DNA of 64,000 nt from Maricaulis sp036231565 (GCA_036231565.1 JAZAHA010000013.1:14827-78826); one strand, 5' to 3'. Positions 26,694 to 35,557 are shown, counted from the first letter of the stretch. Translations and numbers: made by a program. The notes: generated by a model from the letters alone, not told the origin.

Positions 26694-28163
26694 ATGACTG
26701 ACGCGACGCATGACGACGCGCCCGCCCTCTATCAGCGTATCGGGTTGGCTGCCGGTCCCCTGGCCGCAATCCTGATCGGTCTCTTTCTGCGCCCGGAAGG
26801 CCTGTCGAGCGAAGGCGTATTCGTTGCCGCGATCGGCACCTGGATGGCGATCTGGTGGGCGACAGAAGCCATTCCGGTGGCAATCACGGCCTTTCTGCCG
26901 CTGGTGCTGTTTCCCATTCTGGGCGTCTCGACGATCGGCGAGATCTCGTCGCCCTATGCCCACCCGATCATCTATCTCTTCTTCGGCGGCTTTGTCGTGG
27001 CGCTGGCCATCGAACGGTGCGGTCTCCACCGCCGCATCGCGCTCGGCGTTTTTCGCATGGTCGGAACCAATGCCCGCGCACTCGTCGGTGGGTTCATGCT
27101 CGCCGCGGCGATCGTCAGCATGTGGATTTCCAACACCTCGACGACGCTGATGCTGCTGCCCATCGCGGTTTCCGTGGTCACGGTGATCGGCGAGACCATG
27201 CCGGATCTGGATGTTCGCCAGCGGAGCAATTTCTCGATCGCGCTGCTGCTCGGGCTCGCCTATGGCGCCACGCTGGGCGGGGTCGCCACGCTCGTCGGTA
27301 CGCCGCCGAACGCATTTATGGTCGGCTTCATGGCCGACAGCTATGGCGTCGAGGTCGACTTCGCCCGCTGGATGCTGGTCGGCGTTCCGGTCAGCGCCGC
27401 GCTGCTCCCGATTGCCTGGCTGACGCTCACCCGCATCATCTTTCCCGTCAGCTTTACCGCATCCGCTGATGCGATGAAGCATATCGGCCAGATGCGCACC
27501 GCGCTCGGCCCGATGAGCACAGCCGAAATGCGCACAGCCATGCTGTTCGCCTTTCTGGTGATCGGCTGGGTCGGTCGCGGCTTCCTGTCGGGCGTGCCGG
27601 TGATCGGCTCGATCTCCGACACGGGCGTGGCCATGATCGCTGCGGTCGCCGCCTTCCTCATCCCGTCCGGCAAGGACGGAAAGGCGCTCATGGTCTGGGA
27701 AGATATGGGCAAGCTGCCCTGGGGCGTGCTGATCCTGTTCGGCGGCGGTCTGGCGCTGGCCTCCGCCGTCGCCAGTTCCGGCCTGGCGCTCTGGCTGGGC
27801 GAACAGCTGGCTCCGCTCGGCGCCCTGAACCTCGCCCTGCTGGTCATCGTCGCCACGGCAATGGTCATCTTCCTGACCGAACTGACCAGCAATCTGGCAA
27901 CCACCGCAACCTTCCTGCCGGTCATCGCCGCGATCGCCGTGGAAACCGGTCAGGATCCGCTGGTCTTCGTCATTCCGGTCACACTGGCGGCCAGCTGCGC
28001 CTTCATGCTGCCGGTGGCGACGCCGCCCAACGCTATCGTGTTCAGCTCGGGCCTGGTCTCAATCCCGCACATGGCCCGGGCGGGCTTCCTTCTGAACATC
28101 GTCGCCATCGCCGTCCTGGCCATGGCCGCACTCTGGCTCTCGCCGGTCGTGTTCGGAGGGTAG
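26694..28163 (+). CDS. SLC13/DASS-family sodium:dicarboxylate-type symporter
   Basis: About 489 aa with roughly 11-12 membrane helices. The family signatures are visible: SNTSTTLMLLPIA in the first half, and in the second TSNLATTATFLPVIAAIA followed by CAFMLPVATPPNAIVFSSG. The paired SNT/TSN motifs bind Na+ and the carboxylate in this family. Start at 26694 (MTDATHDDAP), with GGAG seven bases upstream; an upstream frame overlaps the esterase and is not used. Probable import of a C4 or larger dicarboxylate, perhaps a product of the neighbouring esterase or exported lyase. Confidence 0.92.
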   Translation: MTDATHDDAPALYQRIGLAAGPLAAILIGLFLRPEGLSSEGVFVAAIGTWMAIWWATEAIPVAITAFLPLVLFPILGVSTIGEISSPYAHPIIYLFFGGFVVALAIERCGLHRRIALGVFRMVGTNARALVGGFMLAAAIVSMWISNTSTTLMLLPIAVSVVTVIGETMPDLDVRQRSNFSIALLLGLAYGATLGGVATLVGTPPNAFMVGFMADSYGVEVDFARWMLVGVPVSAALLPIAWLTLTRIIFPVSFTASADAMKHIGQMRTALGPMSTAEMRTAMLFAFLVIGWVGRGFLSGVPVIGSISDTGVAMIAAVAAFLIPSGKDGKALMVWEDMGKLPWGVLILFGGGLALASAVASSGLALWLGEQLAPLGALNLALLVIVATAMVIFLTELTSNLATTATFLPVIAAIAVETGQDPLVFVIPVTLAASCAFMLPVATPPNAIVFSSGLVSIPHMARAGFLLNIVAIAVLAMAALWLSPVVFGG

Positions 28164-28204
28164 AGACGCGAGTGGCGCGGGCCCTCAGGCGCCGCACCTC
28201 GTCA

Positions 28205-28744
28205 CTAGAACCGGCTGTAGGACAGGTCTTCCTTGCCGCGCTTGCCCATCACCATTTTGGGGTCGTCGGGATTGAACAGGCCCAGGCACCAGGTCTCGTT
28301 GGCCGGGGCGTCGCGGTTCCAGTCGAAGGCCATCTTGCGGTGGGCGATCCGCCAGACCCCGTCGCGGCGCTCGAAGCGGTCGGCCAGCCGGCCGCCGGTC
28401 AGCGTGTCATGCGCCTGGCCCGACTTGTCATCGAAACGGGCGAAGGTCAGCACATAACTTTCGACCCAGGCTGTCTCGCCATCGTCCGAGAACTCGACGT
28501 GGACATTGCTGACATAGTGCGCCATCGGATGGCTCAGCTTGGCAAGACGCTCGACAGCACCCAGCACGTATTCGTGCGCCGGTCCCTTGTAGGTGCTGCC
28601 GTGCTCCTCGATCGCGTCGGCGTGATAGCAGGACAGGAGCAGGTCGGCGTCGGCCCGGTCCACACCCCGGGCATAGCGCGCGAGGACGTCCTGGATGTCC
28701 TGTTTGGCGATCAGGGTCTCAAGCGTGTTCGGCGGATAGCTCAT
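28205..28744 (-). CDS. SnoaL-like (NTF2-fold) protein
   Basis: About 179 aa of the SnoaL_4/scytalone-dehydratase-like class: KQDIQDVLARYARGVDRADADLL, a conserved HADAIEEHG, and RLADRFERRDGVWRIAHRKMAFDW near the end. Such cone-shaped alpha+beta proteins act as dehydratases, isomerases or dehydrochlorinases in catabolic routes. The ATG at 28744 has GGAG seven bases upstream and follows the oxygenase stop by 13 bp. It is the last gene of the ligase-DUF1295-oxygenase operon. The gene at 39039 is a clear paralogue (HDDAIEDHGG; RFERRGGRWAIAHRRLAWEW), so the two halves of the cluster share this function. Confidence 0.85.
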   Translation of the reverse strand: MSYPPNTLETLIAKQDIQDVLARYARGVDRADADLLLSCYHADAIEEHGSTYKGPAHEYVLGAVERLAKLSHPMAHYVSNVHVEFSDDGETAWVESYVLTFARFDDKSGQAHDTLTGGRLADRFERRDGVWRIAHRKMAFDWNRDAPANETWCLGLFNPDDPKMVMGKRGKEDLSYSRF

Positions 28745-28757
28745 GTCCAATCTCCGT

Positions 28758-30239
28758 TCAGGCTGCTGACTGGGCTGCACGCACCGTCGGCCCGTCGGCC
28801 CAGGTTGCATGCGTGCCGCTGGAAATCCGGTGGGGCAGGATGATCCGGCACACCGGTCCGTCTGTGACATTCTGCGCGTCGATCAGGACGCATTCCGAGC
28901 GGTTTTCGACCATGTCCGTGATGAAGGAGACGATATAGCCGTCATCCTCCGACCTGGCGCCGACGCGCGGCGCAAACGGCGCCTCACTGCCGAACCGGCC
29001 TTCACCGAAATTCAGGGTCTCGCTCTTGCCGGTCTCGAAATCGTGCTTCACGAGACCCTCGAACAGGAACCAGCCCGGCTTGGTGAAGGTGGAATAGAGA
29101 TAGCGCGACTTCTCGCCGCCATACATCTGATTGAAACTGCCGAATTCGAGCAGCCGGTCGTCGAGATGGCTTTCGCTGACGGCGCCGGTCTTCAGGTTGA
29201 AACGCCAGCGGTGAAGCTTCGGCTTGAACGAGTTCTCGTCCAGATAGGCCATCAGCTGGCCCAGGCGGGGGTCACCACCGGGCGCATCGAGCGGTTTGGG
29301 TGCCGGGTCTTCCTGGAAATAGCCGTCGAGCACGATCTCGCCGCCCTCTTCCCAGGCATTCATCCAGTGCAGGACATAGGTCGGCGCGGCCTCGAACCAG
29401 CGGATGTCTTCCGGCTGGCCATAGCGCGGCACGATGGCGAAACGGGTCGGAATATCGCGATGGAAACGCGCTGCATGCCGTCCCTTGGCCAGGATGTCGG
29501 CGTCCCAGAACAGCGGCAGATCGGCGATGATGGAATAATTCTTGGTGAAGGCCATGTCGTGCGGCAGGCGCGGGCCCGGCACGGGGATCGGGATGTAGTG
29601 CTTCAGCTTGTTGTCCGGCCCGACGACGCCATAGTGCATGTAGGGCGCGTGGGTAGAGTAGTTGAAGAAGAGAAGCTCACCGGTGTTCTCGTCCAGCTTG
29701 GGATGCGCCGAAATGCCGTCCAATGGCACCCAGCCTTCCGTTCCAAACTGCTCCATTGTGTAAGGGTCGAGCCGGTAGCCTTCACCGCACTGGTAAAAAG
29801 TCGACAGGATCTGCCCGGCATGCACCACGACATCGGTCGAGGATGAGTCCTTGATGCCACCATGCGCGCCCCAGCCCGGCCGGGTCGACAGGCGCGGATC
29901 CTCGGCAATGCCAGCCCAGAGCGGCTTGCCCGCCTCGACTTCAGCCATCAGCCCCTTGGTGCGCACAAAGCGGTTCTTGTAGCTCGCCTTGCCGTCGCGG
30001 AAGGACATGGTGTGGATCATGCCGTCGCCGTCGAACGGGTGGTAGAGACCGATCGATCCGAAGGCCGGGTTCTCGCTGTTCCGGACATAGATCCCGTCGA
30101 TATCCTTCGGGATTTCGCCAATCACTTCGAGATCGTCAGCATCATACTCGTCGAACACCGGCGTCCAGGCACCGGACGTGTACGGGTGGTTCGGATCGGG
30201 ATCGAGGTGCGGGAAGGTTCCCAGATTCACAACAGACAT
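28758..30239 (-). CDS. Carotenoid-cleavage-type dioxygenase (RPE65/lignostilbene dioxygenase family)
   Basis: A 493-aa cytoplasmic non-haem iron oxygenase. Four His ligands are in the expected places: H179 (AHPKLD), H227 (LPHDMAF), H291 (VLHWMNAWEEG) and H477 (SSGTHATW). YVRNSENPAFG and YHPFDGDGMIHTMSF near the start are also typical. Family members cleave a C=C bond in carotenoids, apocarotenoids, stilbenes or phenylpropenes to two carbonyls. Beside a feruloyl-CoA-synthetase-like ligase, a stilbene/phenylpropanoid substrate is plausible; apocarotenoid or other isoprenoid is an alternative given the neighbouring thiolases. Same operon as the ligase and DUF1295 genes (15-bp gap). Confidence 0.92.
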   Translation of the reverse strand: MSVVNLGTFPHLDPDPNHPYTSGAWTPVFDEYDADDLEVIGEIPKDIDGIYVRNSENPAFGSIGLYHPFDGDGMIHTMSFRDGKASYKNRFVRTKGLMAEVEAGKPLWAGIAEDPRLSTRPGWGAHGGIKDSSSTDVVVHAGQILSTFYQCGEGYRLDPYTMEQFGTEGWVPLDGISAHPKLDENTGELLFFNYSTHAPYMHYGVVGPDNKLKHYIPIPVPGPRLPHDMAFTKNYSIIADLPLFWDADILAKGRHAARFHRDIPTRFAIVPRYGQPEDIRWFEAAPTYVLHWMNAWEEGGEIVLDGYFQEDPAPKPLDAPGGDPRLGQLMAYLDENSFKPKLHRWRFNLKTGAVSESHLDDRLLEFGSFNQMYGGEKSRYLYSTFTKPGWFLFEGLVKHDFETGKSETLNFGEGRFGSEAPFAPRVGARSEDDGYIVSFITDMVENRSECVLIDAQNVTDGPVCRIILPHRISSGTHATWADGPTVRAAQSAA

Positions 30240-30254
30240 CAGGGACTCCTGTGA

Positions 30255-31061
30255 TCAGGCCGTTTCGCCGCTATCGCGGCGCGGCGGCATCGGAATGAAG
30301 GAACTGGTGCGGCGGATATAGGCCTCGTATTCGGGGCGCGACCGCTTGAGGCGGCGCTCCAGAAGCGCGGCACCGCTCCACTGGACGAGCAGGAAGGTCA
30401 GCAGGACCGGACCGGCGATCGCGAACAGGCCCAGCGTGGTCTCCGCTGCGATCAGGAACAGGCCCCACCACACACAGGCATCGCCGAAGTAATTGGGATG
30501 CCGGGTATAGCGCCAAAGGCCTTGGTCCATGACCTTGCCGGCATTGTCCGGATTGCCCTTGAACCGCGCCATCTGCCAGTCGCCGACGCTTTCGAAGAAA
30601 ATGCCGATGATCGCCAGTGCTGCACCTGCCCAGGCCAGCCAGCTGATGCCGGCGGGCTGCGCCGGTACCTGGCCCAGCTGCACCGGCAGGGAGACGACCC
30701 ACAGGAGGACACCCTGTAACAGGAAGACCTTGGTCAGGCTGGTGATGTGCGGATTGCCCTTGGCCTTTCCCAGCAGGGCGACATAGCGCTTGTCGGGCCC
30801 TTCCTTGCGCCAACGCCAGAGGAGGTAACCGGCCAGGCGTAATCCCCAGACCGTGGTGATCGCCAGCAGCAGGAGCTTGCGCTGGGCGTCGCCATCCGGC
30901 GTCAGGAAGTGGGTCACAAAGGCGACCAGCACAAAGCCCGCTGCCCAGAAGGAGTCGATGAAGCTGACATCGCCGATGGCGACACTGATCAGCCACAGGG
31001 CCAGCATGGTTCCGATCAGGACGGCGAAATTGACGCCGATCACAAACACAAATTCAGGCAT
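30255..31061 (-). CDS. DUF1295 integral membrane protein (steroid-reductase/ICMT-like)
   Basis: 268 aa, about seven membrane helices, with the conserved C-terminal block DQGLWRYTRHPNYFGDACVWWG and LLERRLKRSRPEYEAYIRRTS. This is DUF1295, related to the C-terminal domain of steroid 5-alpha-reductases and isoprenylcysteine methyltransferases, families that bind NADPH or SAM through the RHPNY region and act on sterol or isoprenoid lipids. Reaction unknown. Its place between the acyl-CoA ligase and the cleavage oxygenase supports a hydrophobic isoprenoid-type substrate for the cluster. The frame start (ATG at 31061) lies 27 bp after the ligase stop. Confidence 0.88.
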   Translation of the reverse strand: MPEFVFVIGVNFAVLIGTMLALWLISVAIGDVSFIDSFWAAGFVLVAFVTHFLTPDGDAQRKLLLLAITTVWGLRLAGYLLWRWRKEGPDKRYVALLGKAKGNPHITSLTKVFLLQGVLLWVVSLPVQLGQVPAQPAGISWLAWAGAALAIIGIFFESVGDWQMARFKGNPDNAGKVMDQGLWRYTRHPNYFGDACVWWGLFLIAAETTLGLFAIAGPVLLTFLLVQWSGAALLERRLKRSRPEYEAYIRRTSSFIPMPPRRDSGETA

Positions 31062-31088
31062 GTCTTGCTCCGTTGGGCAGGCTGGTCG

Positions 31089-32933
31089 TCAGCGTGCGAC
31101 TTCGACCACGCCCGCATCGGGCGTGTCGGCATAAAGACGGTCCACATCGGCGGCGCGATGGCGCCGGGCCGCCTCCTGGTTGATCGTGCCCTTGTCGGAC
31201 ACCTCATGCCGTTCGGCATTCGGCGGATCTGACAGCAGGGCAAAGCGGCGGATGCGCTCGCTCGAACCAGCGCACGCGGCATTGTGCGCGGCGATGCGCG
31301 CCTTAATGGCAGCGAGCGCGCGCGGATCGCGCACCAGCTCGGCGGGCGGCATTTCAGGCAGTCCCGCCTCGGCTGCCAGCGCTGCCGCATTGGGCCAGAT
31401 CAGGGCGGACAGGTAGGGCCGGTTTTCACCACACAGTACGAGATCGGCGATCAGCGGCGCCCCGACACGCACCAGTTCGGCCCGCAGCTCGCCACCGCTG
31501 ACGAATGTTCCCGTATCCAGCTTGAATTCCTCGGCAAGCCGACCGGCGAAGGCGAGGCCCTGGGCCGGATCGGCCGGATCGTGAAAGCGGGCGGTGTCGC
31601 CGATCTTGTAGAAGCCGTCCTCGTCACGGATCTGGCTCTCCAGGTCGGGCCGCCCAAGATAGCCCGGCGTGACCATCGGCCCTCTCATCCGAAGCTCGAA
31701 GCGCGTCTCGTCCAGCGGGACAAGCTTCACCTCGAGGCCCGGCATCGGCAGGCCGATCCCGACTTTTTCCGAGTGGAAATAGATCGACATACAGCCCGAT
31801 GTCGTTTCGGTAGCGCCGTAGCCGGTCGTCATGAAGACGCGTTTTCCGGTTTCTTTTTCGGCAATCGCCTGGAGACGGTCATAGACAGGCTGCGGCAGAC
31901 CGGCCCCGCCATAGAGCATCAGGCGCAGCTTCTCGAAGAAGGTCTTGCGCAGCGCCTCATCCTTCTCCAGAGCCTCGGTAAGCATCGCATAGCCTGCGGG
32001 CACATTGGTGAAGTAGGTCAGCGGGACTTCGCGCAGATTGTCGATGGTTTCGTCGAACAGGCCGGGCAAAGGCTTGCCGTTGTCGATGTAGAATGTGCCC
32101 CCGAAGATCGCGGCCGCCATCGAAGAGAAGGCGCCGGAGACATGGCTCCAGGGCAGCCATTCCAGCAGCACGTCATCCCAGCCTGCGGCACGACCGAGCA
32201 CCTGCCAGCCCTGATACAGATTGGAAGTGATCATGCGCTGGGTGTGGATCACCGCCTTGGGCTTTCCGGTCGAGCCGGATGTCAGCATGTAGGCCGCCGG
32301 GGCATCGGGGTCGAGCGCGGCGATCCGGTCTTCGATGTCGTCGCCGGCGGGCGTGGACAGCACGCCGGCGAGGTCCGCAGCCGGTGCCCGGAATGCGTCG
32401 GGCGCCCGGCTGAACACGACCGCATCGGCGGGCGCGGTGGCGTCGACCGCAGGCGCGTAGGCGGCGGTTTCCGCAAAAACGAAGCCGGGATTCACCATTT
32501 CCATCACGTGACGCAGGCGCTCGAAGCCACCGGCCGCGCCAAGCAGCGCGTAGTTCGCGCTCACCGGACAGACCGGAATGCCGGCCCCCATGGCGCCGTA
32601 GCGCACAACAGCATGATCGATGGAATTGCCCGAAACAATCACAAGCGGCCGCGCAGGGTCCACACCCTTGTCGAGCAGGAAGCGGGTCAGCGCATCGGCG
32701 CGCGCCTTCACCTCGGCAAAACTCGCCGTCACCCACGGCTCGCCCCGACCGGGACGAGCCGCCAGATGCACCTTGTCCGGCTGCATCCGCGCCTGGCGCG
32801 CCAGGCCCGCCGGAACGGAGGCGTCCCTGACATCGAGCGGCTCGCGCGGTGTCATCACCATCACCCCGTCGGGGCGGCGGTCTATTTCAAGGTCAACCGG
32901 CGGGAATTCCACGGCGCGGTAGTCTGCGGGCAT
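31089..32933 (-). CDS. AMP-forming acyl-CoA ligase, feruloyl-CoA-synthetase-like
   Basis: A 614-aa ANL-superfamily enzyme. The P-loop YMLTSGSTGKPKAVIHTQRM and the TTGYGATETTSG motif show adenylate formation; KIGDTARFHDPADPAQGLAFAGRLAEEFKLDTG marks the hinge/C-terminal domain. Length and the long N-terminus (VEFPPVDLEIDRRPDG) fit the bacterial feruloyl-CoA synthase group better than fatty-acyl ligases. The usual catalytic Lys region at the extreme C-terminus reads DKGTINQEAARR. It would activate an aromatic or terpenoid acid for beta-oxidation-like shortening by the thiolases and SDRs of this cluster. First gene of the minus-strand operon; its promoter has a CTTGCR-N6-WACC-type box 11 bp before the ATG. 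Confidence 0.88.
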   Translation of the reverse strand: MPADYRAVEFPPVDLEIDRRPDGVMVMTPREPLDVRDASVPAGLARQARMQPDKVHLAARPGRGEPWVTASFAEVKARADALTRFLLDKGVDPARPLVIVSGNSIDHAVVRYGAMGAGIPVCPVSANYALLGAAGGFERLRHVMEMVNPGFVFAETAAYAPAVDATAPADAVVFSRAPDAFRAPAADLAGVLSTPAGDDIEDRIAALDPDAPAAYMLTSGSTGKPKAVIHTQRMITSNLYQGWQVLGRAAGWDDVLLEWLPWSHVSGAFSSMAAAIFGGTFYIDNGKPLPGLFDETIDNLREVPLTYFTNVPAGYAMLTEALEKDEALRKTFFEKLRLMLYGGAGLPQPVYDRLQAIAEKETGKRVFMTTGYGATETTSGCMSIYFHSEKVGIGLPMPGLEVKLVPLDETRFELRMRGPMVTPGYLGRPDLESQIRDEDGFYKIGDTARFHDPADPAQGLAFAGRLAEEFKLDTGTFVSGGELRAELVRVGAPLIADLVLCGENRPYLSALIWPNAAALAAEAGLPEMPPAELVRDPRALAAIKARIAAHNAACAGSSERIRRFALLSDPPNAERHEVSDKGTINQEAARRHRAADVDRLYADTPDAGVVEVAR

Positions 32934-32944
32934 GACGGCATCCA

Positions 32945-32960
32945 GGTATTATTATGCAAT
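32945..32960 (-). promoter_or_regulatory. Regulatory box in front of the acyl-CoA ligase gene
   Basis: On the minus strand the sequence is ATTGCATAATAATACC, matching CTTGCR-N6-WACC at all but the first base. It lies 11 bp from the ATG. A TTGACA/TAACGT pair (18-bp spacer) further upstream would put the box at the transcription start, the place of a repressor. Confidence 0.55.
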
Positions 32961-33038
32961 TCATGTCACGTTAGAGCGCTCTTCGCGGGACTGTCAATCG
33001 ATGAACGGACCAACCCGGAATTCCACCCCGCGATATGA

Positions 33039-33054
33039 CTTGCATTACGTTACC
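33039..33054 (+). promoter_or_regulatory. Regulatory box in front of the NTF2-like gene at 33099
   Basis: CTTGCATTACGTTACC fits the cluster consensus and points toward the plus-strand operon. With the minus-strand copy at 32945 it gives each arm of this divergent promoter region one box. Confidence 0.55.
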
Positions 33055-33098
33055 TGAAATGACTAGGCTGTGCGCACAATCCAGTGAAAGGCGGCAGC

Positions 33099-33527
33099 AT
33101 GGCGCATATCGACACTGTTCATCGCATCATCGCAGCGTGGAAGCGCGGCGATATCGAAACCGTGCTGGACGCTGTCTGCGAGGATGTTGTCTACCACTAT
33201 CATGTCGGCTCCCGCCCGCTGGAAGGCCGCGAGGCCATCCGTCGTTTTCTCGAAAAATTCGGCGCCGGGCAGACGGAGATCGCCTGGTCGATCACGCGGC
33301 ACAGCGAAACCGGAGACCTGCTGATGGTCGAAGGGGTCGATGATTATGTGAATGCCGAGGGCGTGCGCATCCGCACCCCCTATGCCGGCGTGTTCGAATT
33401 CCGCGACGGCCGCATCTGGCGCTGGCGGGACTATGTCGACAGCGCCGCGATTGCAGCAGCGCGCGCAGGCGAACCTGTTCCGGCCTGGGTCGAACCCCTG
33501 CTGGCCGGCGAATCCGGTTCTGCTTGA
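33099..33527 (+). CDS. NTF2-fold protein, limonene-epoxide-hydrolase-like
   Basis: About 142 aa. MAHIDTVHRIIAAWKRGDIETVL opens a cone-shaped alpha+beta fold; the second half has VEGVDDYVNAEG and WRWRDYVD. The layout matches limonene-1,2-epoxide hydrolases and SnoaL-like proteins. Compared with the family's Arg-Asp-Asp triad, the Arg position is Gly (EGVDDY) while the Asp of WRDYVD remains, so epoxide hydrolysis by the standard mechanism is doubtful. Start at the ATG 33099, with AAAGGCGG upstream; a GTG at 33084 is an alternative. First of three plus-strand genes ending in a transporter. Confidence 0.82.
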   Translation: MAHIDTVHRIIAAWKRGDIETVLDAVCEDVVYHYHVGSRPLEGREAIRRFLEKFGAGQTEIAWSITRHSETGDLLMVEGVDDYVNAEGVRIRTPYAGVFEFRDGRIWRWRDYVDSAAIAAARAGEPVPAWVEPLLAGESGSA

Positions 33528-33554
33528 CGCACCGGACTTCTCCCGCTCTTATGA

Positions 33555-33570
33555 CTTGCACAATAAAACC
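33555..33570 (+). promoter_or_regulatory. Regulatory box in front of the exported NTF2-like gene
   Basis: CTTGCACAATAAAACC, differing at one base from the copy at 36553. It ends 14 bp before the ATG, overlapping the region where the transcript must begin because the ribosome site GGGAGG follows directly. This suggests a separate, box-controlled promoter inside the operon. Confidence 0.6.
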
Positions 33571-33584
33571 TATGGGAGGAATTC

Positions 33585-34073
33585 ATGCGTAATCTTGTCG
33601 TCGCTCTCGCGCTGAGCGTAGCCATGCCTGCCGGGGCCGCGCTGGCCGACACCGGCACGCAGCAGACCTCTGACAGTCCGAAAGTCCAGGTCGTTCTCGA
33701 CATGGTGGACGCCTGGAACACGCAGGACTGGGACCGCGTCGTCTCGATGTTTGCCGAGGACGGTTCGCTGCATTCAATGATGGTGGATCCGATCGTGGGC
33801 CATGAAGCCCTGGCAGCCCGGATCGGCCATATCGGTGCCGGCATCGAAGAAATCACGCTGAATGTCCGGAATATCGGCCAGGTCGGCGATGTCGTCTTCA
33901 TCGAGCGGGTCGACGAGTTCGTCTACAACGGTCATGCGGGTGCCGTCCCGGTGGTCGGCGTCATCGAGATTAATGATGACGGCTCGATCCAGGAGTGGCG
34001 GGAATATTATGACCGTGCCGAGCTTCTTGAAGCCATGGGCGTTCACACCGATTTCGACGCAGAAGCCCGGTGA
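33585..34073 (+). CDS. Exported NTF2-fold, limonene-epoxide-hydrolase-like protein
   Basis: 162 aa with a clear signal peptide (MRNLVVALALSVAMPAGAALA), unusual for this family, which is mostly cytoplasmic. The fold shows VVLDMVDAWNTQDWDRVVSMF, IERVDEF (R108 and D110, the family's Arg-x-Asp) and WREYYD. Glu140 stands where limonene-epoxide hydrolases have the second Asp. It may act on a substrate or toxic epoxide in the periplasm, or bind a ligand there. GGGAGG precedes the ATG. The stop overlaps the GTG start of the MFS transporter (GTGA), so the two are coupled. Confidence 0.83.
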   Translation: MRNLVVALALSVAMPAGAALADTGTQQTSDSPKVQVVLDMVDAWNTQDWDRVVSMFAEDGSLHSMMVDPIVGHEALAARIGHIGAGIEEITLNVRNIGQVGDVVFIERVDEFVYNGHAGAVPVVGVIEINDDGSIQEWREYYDRAELLEAMGVHTDFDAEAR

Positions 34074-35413
34074 GCGACGCGACGGCCGGCGGCCCGGGCG
34101 GGGCCGCCGCCAGCGAGGACGGTTACCCCGCGCCGGCCGTGGCCTGGGCGATGGTGGCCGTTCTCTTCATCGCTTACATCTTTTCCTTCATTGACCGGAT
34201 GATCATCGGTCTTCTGGTCGAACCCCTCAAAGCCGACCTGGATCTGACGGATACGCAGGTCAGCCTGCTGCAGGGCTTCGCGTTTGCGATCTTCTATACC
34301 GTAATGGGCCTGCCGCTGGGCCGGCTGATCGACCGCTCGACACGCCTGCCGATCGTTGCCGCCGGCGTTGCCCTGTGGAGCATCATGACCGCGTCCTGCG
34401 GACTGGCCGTCCACTACTGGCAGCTCTTCCTGGCACGCATGGGCGTAGGGGTAGGCGAAGCAACCCTGTCGCCGGCCGCCTATTCCATCATCTCCGATTC
34501 CTTTCCTCAAAAACGCCTCGGCCTGGCCATGGGCGTCTACGGTCTGGGGTCGGCCGTCGGCGCCGGCCTGGCCTTCCTGATCGGCGCCGTCGTGATCGAG
34601 ATGGTCGCCAATGCCGGGTCGATTTCCCTGCCGGTGTTCGGCCAGCTCAGCGCCTGGCAGGCCACCTTCATCATCGTCGGCATGCCCGGCCTGGTGATCG
34701 CCGGCCTGTTCCTGATCCTGCCCGAACCGCCCCGTCATGGCGTCGCCGCCGGGGCTGTGCGCGAAGCCGTGCCGATGGGTGAGGTCATGGCCTTCATCCG
34801 CAAACGCGCCGGCGCTGTGCTGGGGCTTTGCTTCGCGGTCGGGATGGTCAATTTCGCAGTCTTCGCTGCGGTCTCCTGGTTCCCGGTCTTCCTGATCCGG
34901 GTGCACGGCATGGACCTCGCCTCCGCGGGCCATCTCGCCGGCGGCGCCCTGATCATCGGCGGGCTGATCGGTCTGGTGGGCGGCGGCTGGGCGACCGACC
35001 GGTTCGGCGGCGGCACCGCTGCAGGCCGCCTGGCCTTCTGCGGCTTTGCGGGCCTTGCGGGGACCGTGTTCGCGGTGATCTTCCCGCTGGCCGGATCTCC
35101 TGTACTGTCGGCCGTCGCCTTCGTGGTCTTCTTCTCGGCAGCAGCCGTGCCCATCGGCGCCGCCGCGAGCGCGCTTCAGCAGCTCACACCCAACCGGATG
35201 CGGGCGACCCTGTCGGCGATCTACCTCTTCGTGGTGAACCTGATCGGCCTGGGTGCCGGACCGACCGCCACGGCACTGGTGGGCGACACCTTCTTCCCGT
35301 TCGATGACGGGGTGCGCTACGCCATCGCGATCGTGTCGCCAATCGGCTTTGCGATTGCCACCGGCCTCTTCTTTCTGTCGGCCGGCTATGCCCGGCGGGA
35401 GGTCGACATCTGA
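34070..35413 (+). CDS. MFS transporter (spinster-like)
   Basis: 447 aa, 12 predicted helices. The first half has YIFSFIDRMIIGLLVEPLKADLDLTDTQVSLLQGF and the MFS loop GLPLGRLIDRSTR, then ARMGVGVGEATLSPAAYSIISD, as in spinster-type and aromatic-acid-type porters common in sphingomonad catabolic clusters. It probably carries the cluster's substrate or an intermediate across the inner membrane, working with the TonB receptor at 40444. The GTG start at 34070 overlaps the preceding stop by four bases. Confidence 0.9.
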   Translation: MSDATAGGPGGAAASEDGYPAPAVAWAMVAVLFIAYIFSFIDRMIIGLLVEPLKADLDLTDTQVSLLQGFAFAIFYTVMGLPLGRLIDRSTRLPIVAAGVALWSIMTASCGLAVHYWQLFLARMGVGVGEATLSPAAYSIISDSFPQKRLGLAMGVYGLGSAVGAGLAFLIGAVVIEMVANAGSISLPVFGQLSAWQATFIIVGMPGLVIAGLFLILPEPPRHGVAAGAVREAVPMGEVMAFIRKRAGAVLGLCFAVGMVNFAVFAAVSWFPVFLIRVHGMDLASAGHLAGGALIIGGLIGLVGGGWATDRFGGGTAAGRLAFCGFAGLAGTVFAVIFPLAGSPVLSAVAFVVFFSAAAVPIGAAASALQQLTPNRMRATLSAIYLFVVNLIGLGAGPTATALVGDTFFPFDDGVRYAIAIVSPIGFAIATGLFFLSAGYARREVDI

Positions 35414-35557
35414 GGCCTGTGCGGCCGGTCTGATTGTCGCAGGCCGGCCGCCAGCCTTGCGATGACGGGCCATGGCGCTTAACAGGTATCACTGCGCAAG
35501 CGGAGCGCGGATTCGGGCTCCGCATCAGATCAACAGGAACCCATCGCGCCTCACGAC

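Noticed and set aside
35455..35470. Further copy of the box upstream of the HxlR gene (CTTGCGATGACGGGCC)
   Set aside because: It ends GGCC, not WACC, so it is not counted; autoregulation remains possible but unsupported.
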